Source of the DNA: Oscillatoriaceae cyanobacterium Prado104
Lineage (GTDB): Bacteria; Cyanobacteriota; Cyanobacteriia; Cyanobacteriales; Microcoleaceae
NCBI GenBank assembly: GCA_025454405.1
Contig: JALOON010000041.1
Span: 1 to 60,021 of the forward strand
Direction of reading: 5' to 3'
DNA length: 60,021 bases
Shown here: one piece after another, positions 60,021-60,021 of the stretch
How the letters are laid out: each line of letters starts with the position of its first letter
How positions within the stretch are numbered: the stretch's first letter is position 1
Translations under genes and position numbers: made by a program
The notes under the pieces: generated by a model
The model's input: the letters and a program-made list of their open reading frames with translations, nothing else
Told to the model about the DNA's origin: nothing
Databases searched by the model: none

Positions 60021-60021
60021 C

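Overview
The window comes from a filamentous, non-heterocystous-looking cyanobacterium of the Oscillatoriales type (Microcoleus, Oscillatoria or Phormidium). The evidence is two small photosynthesis genes (petN at about 16.2 kb and psb30/ycf12 at about 37.1 kb), a fraC-fraD-fraE filament-integrity operon, very frequent GCGATCGC (HIP1-type) octamers, Uma2, CHAT, pentapeptide and RTX proteins, and long intergenic regions full of short repeats. The genus is an inference and was not checked by a search.

Layout. 0-7.5 kb: histidine phosphatase (cut by the left edge), NucS/RecB-like nuclease, DUF4864 protein, methyltransferase, Wza-like polysaccharide export protein, LarE and a Uma2 protein. 7.7-10.1 kb: fraC-fraD-fraE on the minus strand, read fraC first. 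10.2-14 kb: a tandem-duplicated corrinoid adenosyltransferase-like protein and an RTX calcium-binding protein. 14.3-18.6 kb: DUF167/DJ-1 pair, DUF433/DUF5615 toxin-antitoxin-like pair, petN, a membrane protein, an SDR protein and a methyltransferase. 18.7-21.8 kb: two adenylate cyclases, one with a c-type haem sensor domain. 22.2-28.7 kb: BtuF-like protein, GT39-type glycosyltransferase with TPRs, tRNA-Phe, a nuclease pseudogene and a GYF_2 membrane protein. 28.8-29.7 kb: ParE/ParD pair and a DNA methyltransferase stub. 30-37.2 kb: ribBA, pentapeptide protein, HerA-like ATPase, two half-size GDT1/UPF0016 transporters, YkgJ-type protein and psb30. 37.4-42.9 kb: recJ, bestrophin-like channel and lnt. 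43.2-50 kb: a TPS-CHAT exoprotein, a pterin dehydratase with an N-terminal export-like segment and valS. 50-54 kb: VapBC-like pair, RTX-CHRD protein and an AraC regulator. 54.6-60 kb: FAD oxidoreductase, a two-gene C39-like cassette and a decaying McrBC restriction system running to the right edge.

How the parts fit. The recognisable core functions are septal junction/filament integrity, riboflavin synthesis, lipoprotein maturation, tRNA charging, photosystem II and b6f small subunits, and cAMP signalling. The accessory layer consists of toxin-antitoxin pairs, restriction remnants and large secreted or surface repeat proteins.

The strongest unusual pattern is that several unrelated short repeat families, which fill the intergenic regions, also lie in frame inside otherwise intact conserved genes: valS, lnt, ribBA, the pterin dehydratase, the GT39 gene and probably the TPS-CHAT gene. 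They sit at loops or domain boundaries and are translated as extra peptide. This resembles the in-frame palindromic elements known in Rickettsia. A second candidate for novelty is the two-gene cassette at 56.4-57.4 kb, which encodes a C39/papain-like protein lacking the expected catalytic histidine and a translationally coupled partner.
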